Shown: positions 61,351 to 64,000 of the stretch, in pieces | Numbering within the stretch: the first letter of the stretch is position 1 | Layout: each line of letters opens with the position of its first letter | Assembly (NCBI RefSeq): GCF_001456115.1 | Contig: NZ_CP013264.1 | Location: 1,940,501-2,004,500 of the forward strand | DNA: 64,000 nucleotides | Direction: 5' to 3' | DNA from: Sphingobium baderi | Lineage (GTDB): Bacteria > Pseudomonadota > Alphaproteobacteria > Sphingomonadales > Sphingomonadaceae | The notes under the pieces: generated by a model | What the model saw: only the letters and a program-made list of their open reading frames with translations | Databases searched by the model: none | Told to the model about the DNA's origin: nothing | Translations under genes and position numbers: made by a program

Positions 61351-63732
61351 TCAGAAACGGTAATTGATCGCGACGCCATAGGTTCTCGGTTCGCCCCAGA
61401 TGGATGTCGCGAAGCCGAAACTGCCAAGCGCGTTACTCTTCGATACGGCATAAAGCTTGTTTGCGATGTTCTTTATAAACGCCTGCACACCGAAGCCCGT
61501 GCCCAGAACATTGCTCGCCGACAACTGGGCGTTCCAGATACTGAACGCGGACTGAGTGTTGAATGGATCGATCCGGTTGTTGAGAGTGGCGTCCAATTGG
61601 TTGAAGTCCTCGAAGTAGATCACGCTCTGGTAAGACCAGGTCACCGACGCAGTCAGTCGCTCGGCGACTTTGGCATCGATGGGAACATGATAGGCGGCGG
61701 TGACGCTGCCTGTGTATTTGGGTGCCTGCGCTAATGCATTGGCAGTCAGGTCGGCAAACTGTCCTGGGGCAAGTTCAGTTTGGAAATTGGTGTATTTCGC
61801 ATCGAGATATGTTCCTGAAGCCGAAAAATCGAGTTGCCCCAAATGAATATCGCCCTGGATTTCGATGCCCTGAACTTTGGCAGCGGACGCGTTACGGATA
61901 TAGGCTGCCGGAACGTTGTCCACAAATGCGGTTATGCGTCGCTGAATGCCGCTATATTTGCTACGAAAGGCTGAGATATTGGCGCGGATCGGTACGCCGC
62001 CCAGACGGAATTCGCTCTTCGCGCCGATTTCGATATCGTCAAGTTTCTCTGTATCATATGGCACGGGCGGCGTCGTGTTGACGCCGCCGCCATTGAACCC
62101 GCGACGGGCAGTGCCATAAACGAGGATGTTCGGGGCGACGTTATAGTCCAGTCCAAAAGTCCAGCTAGGCTCGCGAAACTCGACCGAAGCACGGAATGTA
62201 CAAGTCACGATATCCACTGCGGGGTTTGTCGCTGGAAAGCTGCATCGTCCGCCGGTAAAATCGACGCTTCGAACATCCTTGGTCTGCCAAGTGTAACGAG
62301 CGCCGGCCGTTACATTCAACCTGTCCGTAACCGCATAGGTGGCTTGGGCGAAGATGGCTTTGTTCTCGTCGATGTTCGTAGTGTCTCTGACGATCGGATC
62401 GAGTGGCCCCGGGGCGGCCGATCGGAAGAAATTTCCGCCGTCGACCCGGTCGTTGCTGTAATAAGCGCCCACGATCAATTTGAGGCGAGAAATATCTGCC
62501 TGGACCTGCACTTCATTCGAAACATGGCGGGTTTTGGAAATGTAATTGGATTGGAGGGAATCGAAGATCGTTCCGTCGCCATCCGACGTCCGATTGGCCT
62601 TTAGATGCCAGTAACCGAAGATATTCTTGATGGTGATCTGATCGTTGAGCGCGAAGGACGTAATATTCGTCGCTCCCCATGAATCCGTCAGCGACCGCCC
62701 TTGATAGGGGTTTGCTGTCTCGAACGGCCCGAGCTTACTCTCCGTTGCAAAGAATTGCTCAAAGCTGGGCAGGCCCAGGGTTGTCGTCAATGGAGGGCGA
62801 TATTTGCAGGCGCCGAGGGTCAGCAACTGGCCGATACTCGGAGTGTCAGGGCAAGGCGAAATGGCTGTAATTTTTTTGTAGGAAGGCTCTTCGTCGGCAT
62901 AGAAGCGATCGATCGTCAGGAGATTTTCGAATCCTTCGACGGGATCGAACAAGAGCGAGATACGAAAGCTGCTATAGTCTTCGCTGTCCTGGTTCCGCAG
63001 CGTCGGACCCGGGATGTTGCTCACATATTTGGTCAGGCCTGCCCGCTTCTTGAATTGCCCCGCCGCACGTAGGGACAAACTGTCGGTCAATGGCACGTTG
63101 AACATGGCCTGTCCCCCGATCATGTCGCGGTTACCCGCCTGCAGTTCGACGAAGCCTTCCGTCTGATGTGTTGGGCGAGCTGGCTGGATCAGGATGGCGC
63201 CCGCCGTGGTGTTCGTGCCGAACAGCGTTCCCTGCGGGCCTTTCAGGACCTGAATGTTCTGCAAGTCGTACAGCGCGCGGTTGGCGGCATCCGAACTCAC
63301 AGGCACTTCGTTGAAATAGAGAACAACGCCGTTAGAGCGTAAACCTCTGAGCGAGAAATTTGCCGATTGGCGGCCCGAAGTGCCGGCACTGACCCGCAGG
63401 GTGGGAACAAGAAATTGGACCTCACTGAAATCCGTAATCTGCCTGCTTTTCAGTTCTTCTCCGGATACTGCGGAAATCGTGACCGGCACATCCTGTGCCG
63501 CCTCTGACCTCCGCCGCGCCGTCACCACAATATCTTCAAAATCGCTTGCTGCGGTTTTCCCCTCCAGCGGCCGCGTATCCTCCGTCGCTGTTGTGCTGTT
63601 TTCATTTGATTGCGCGAAAAGATTGCCGCTCATCATTATCGAGCAGCCGAGCAGTACAGTTTTCACCATCATGGCGGCGCCAAGGCGAGCACTACGGTCA
63701 TTCGATGCGATGTATGCGTTCGTGGCGGTCAT
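61351..63732 (-). CDS. TonB-dependent outer-membrane receptor (6)
   Basis: A 793-aa receptor. A long signal region ends MVKTVLLGCSIMMSGNLFAQ; the plug begins EDIVVTARRRSEAAQDVPV and contains VLKGPQGTLFGTNTTAGAILI, and the barrel ends VAINYRF with terminal Phe. Starts at 63732 (MTATNAY) and 63774 are in frame, and one at M36 of the long form would give a more typical signal peptide; the choice is open. The downstream exported protein on the same strand may work with it. Confidence 0.93.
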   Translation of the reverse strand: MTATNAYIASNDRSARLGAAMMVKTVLLGCSIMMSGNLFAQSNENSTTATEDTRPLEGKTAASDFEDIVVTARRRSEAAQDVPVTISAVSGEELKSRQITDFSEVQFLVPTLRVSAGTSGRQSANFSLRGLRSNGVVLYFNEVPVSSDAANRALYDLQNIQVLKGPQGTLFGTNTTAGAILIQPARPTHQTEGFVELQAGNRDMIGGQAMFNVPLTDSLSLRAAGQFKKRAGLTKYVSNIPGPTLRNQDSEDYSSFRISLLFDPVEGFENLLTIDRFYADEEPSYKKITAISPCPDTPSIGQLLTLGACKYRPPLTTTLGLPSFEQFFATESKLGPFETANPYQGRSLTDSWGATNITSFALNDQITIKNIFGYWHLKANRTSDGDGTIFDSLQSNYISKTRHVSNEVQVQADISRLKLIVGAYYSNDRVDGGNFFRSAAPGPLDPIVRDTTNIDENKAIFAQATYAVTDRLNVTAGARYTWQTKDVRSVDFTGGRCSFPATNPAVDIVTCTFRASVEFREPSWTFGLDYNVAPNILVYGTARRGFNGGGVNTTPPVPYDTEKLDDIEIGAKSEFRLGGVPIRANISAFRSKYSGIQRRITAFVDNVPAAYIRNASAAKVQGIEIQGDIHLGQLDFSASGTYLDAKYTNFQTELAPGQFADLTANALAQAPKYTGSVTAAYHVPIDAKVAERLTASVTWSYQSVIYFEDFNQLDATLNNRIDPFNTQSAFSIWNAQLSASNVLGTGFGVQAFIKNIANKLYAVSKSNALGSFGFATSIWGEPRTYGVAINYRF

Positions 63733-63774
63733 ATGTGGGCGAATATTGTACTCAATCACTATAAGTCCCCTCAC

Positions 63775-64000
63775 AAAATCATTTAAATAACTAATAATAA
63801 GTTGCTATAGTTATTACAATATATTTACAAAATAATACTTGATCCAATTATGGATTTTCGGCCAGCCCTGAAAAAGGGGCTGTAAGTGCAAAGCCGTTTC
63901 CCAACAACCGCAAATCGGGCAACGGCCGTTTTATCTCCGTTGTTGCAAGGCGCGAAGCGATCCGTAACCTGATGGCTGCCGTAGAGCGGAGCTATTCCCA
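63775..64000. other. A+T-rich leader of TonB receptor 6 and window end
   Basis: 63775-63850 is very A+T-rich, like the leaders of receptors 2 and 5, and should hold the receptor promoter. From 63860 the composition returns to normal. The last 140 bp show no supported gene; a gene could start beyond the window. Confidence 0.4.

Noticed and set aside
1..64000. CRISPR arrays, prophage, rRNA operon or plasmid origin
   Set aside because: No regularly spaced repeats, phage structural genes, rRNA or replication initiator was seen.

Overview
The window looks like a chromosomal segment of a sphingomonad (Alphaproteobacteria; Sphingobium/Novosphingobium-like). This rests on moderately high G+C, the order tRNA-Trp, secE, nusG, rplK, rplA, a degenerate PyrC next to PyrB, and six TonB-dependent receptors with the plug signature (D/E)IVVTARR among catabolic enzymes. 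The genus is inference; no 16S or marker search was possible.

Region 1 (1-10.3 kb) is housekeeping: the 3' end of a Kef-type K+/H+ antiporter, a DEAD-box RNA helicase, the L1/L11/NusG/SecE block with a clear terminator and tRNA-Trp, a YihY membrane protein, pyrB with a catalytically dead dihydroorotase-like partner, two small proteins and a CDF metal transporter. Region 2 (10.8-17.9 kb) holds a flavodoxin-like reductase, a two-gene ergothioneine operon (egtB-egtD), an FAD monooxygenase, a TetR regulator and a CrtI/PYROXD2-like oxidoreductase.

Region 3 (18-63.8 kb) is accessory and catabolic. Six TonB receptors are spread among regulators (two AraC, one GntR-like protein with two winged helices), an alpha/beta hydrolase, a 3-hydroxyisobutyrate dehydrogenase family enzyme, a quinone oxidoreductase-like MDR, three aminoglycoside-phosphotransferase-fold proteins, a cytochrome P450, two limonene-epoxide-hydrolase-like proteins, an NTF2-like protein, a molybdopterin oxidoreductase, an MFS (GPH-type) symporter, a CapA-like protein, an SDR and a Tat-exported protein of unknown function. 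Probable logic: receptors import a scarce hydrophobic or ester-linked substrate, esterases cleave it, and P450, epoxide-hydrolase-like proteins and dehydrogenases oxidise it. The substrate cannot be read from sequence.

The most interesting locus is 28.8-37.5 kb. A TonB receptor is followed by three co-directional hydrolases: a canonical tannase/feruloyl-esterase-like enzyme with a CS-D-HC motif, flanked by two large paralogues (698 and 722 aa). The paralogues keep an apparent Ser-Asp-His triad but lack the CS/HC cysteines and carry a C-terminal PKD-like beta domain; only one has an export signal. Also notable are a decayed dehydrogenase remnant coupled to the P450, an IS3 element with no target duplication flanked by two truncated genes and carrying a 16-bp start-region hairpin, a possible frameshift at the MFS N-terminus, and a 21-bp-period direct repeat upstream of a TonB receptor.
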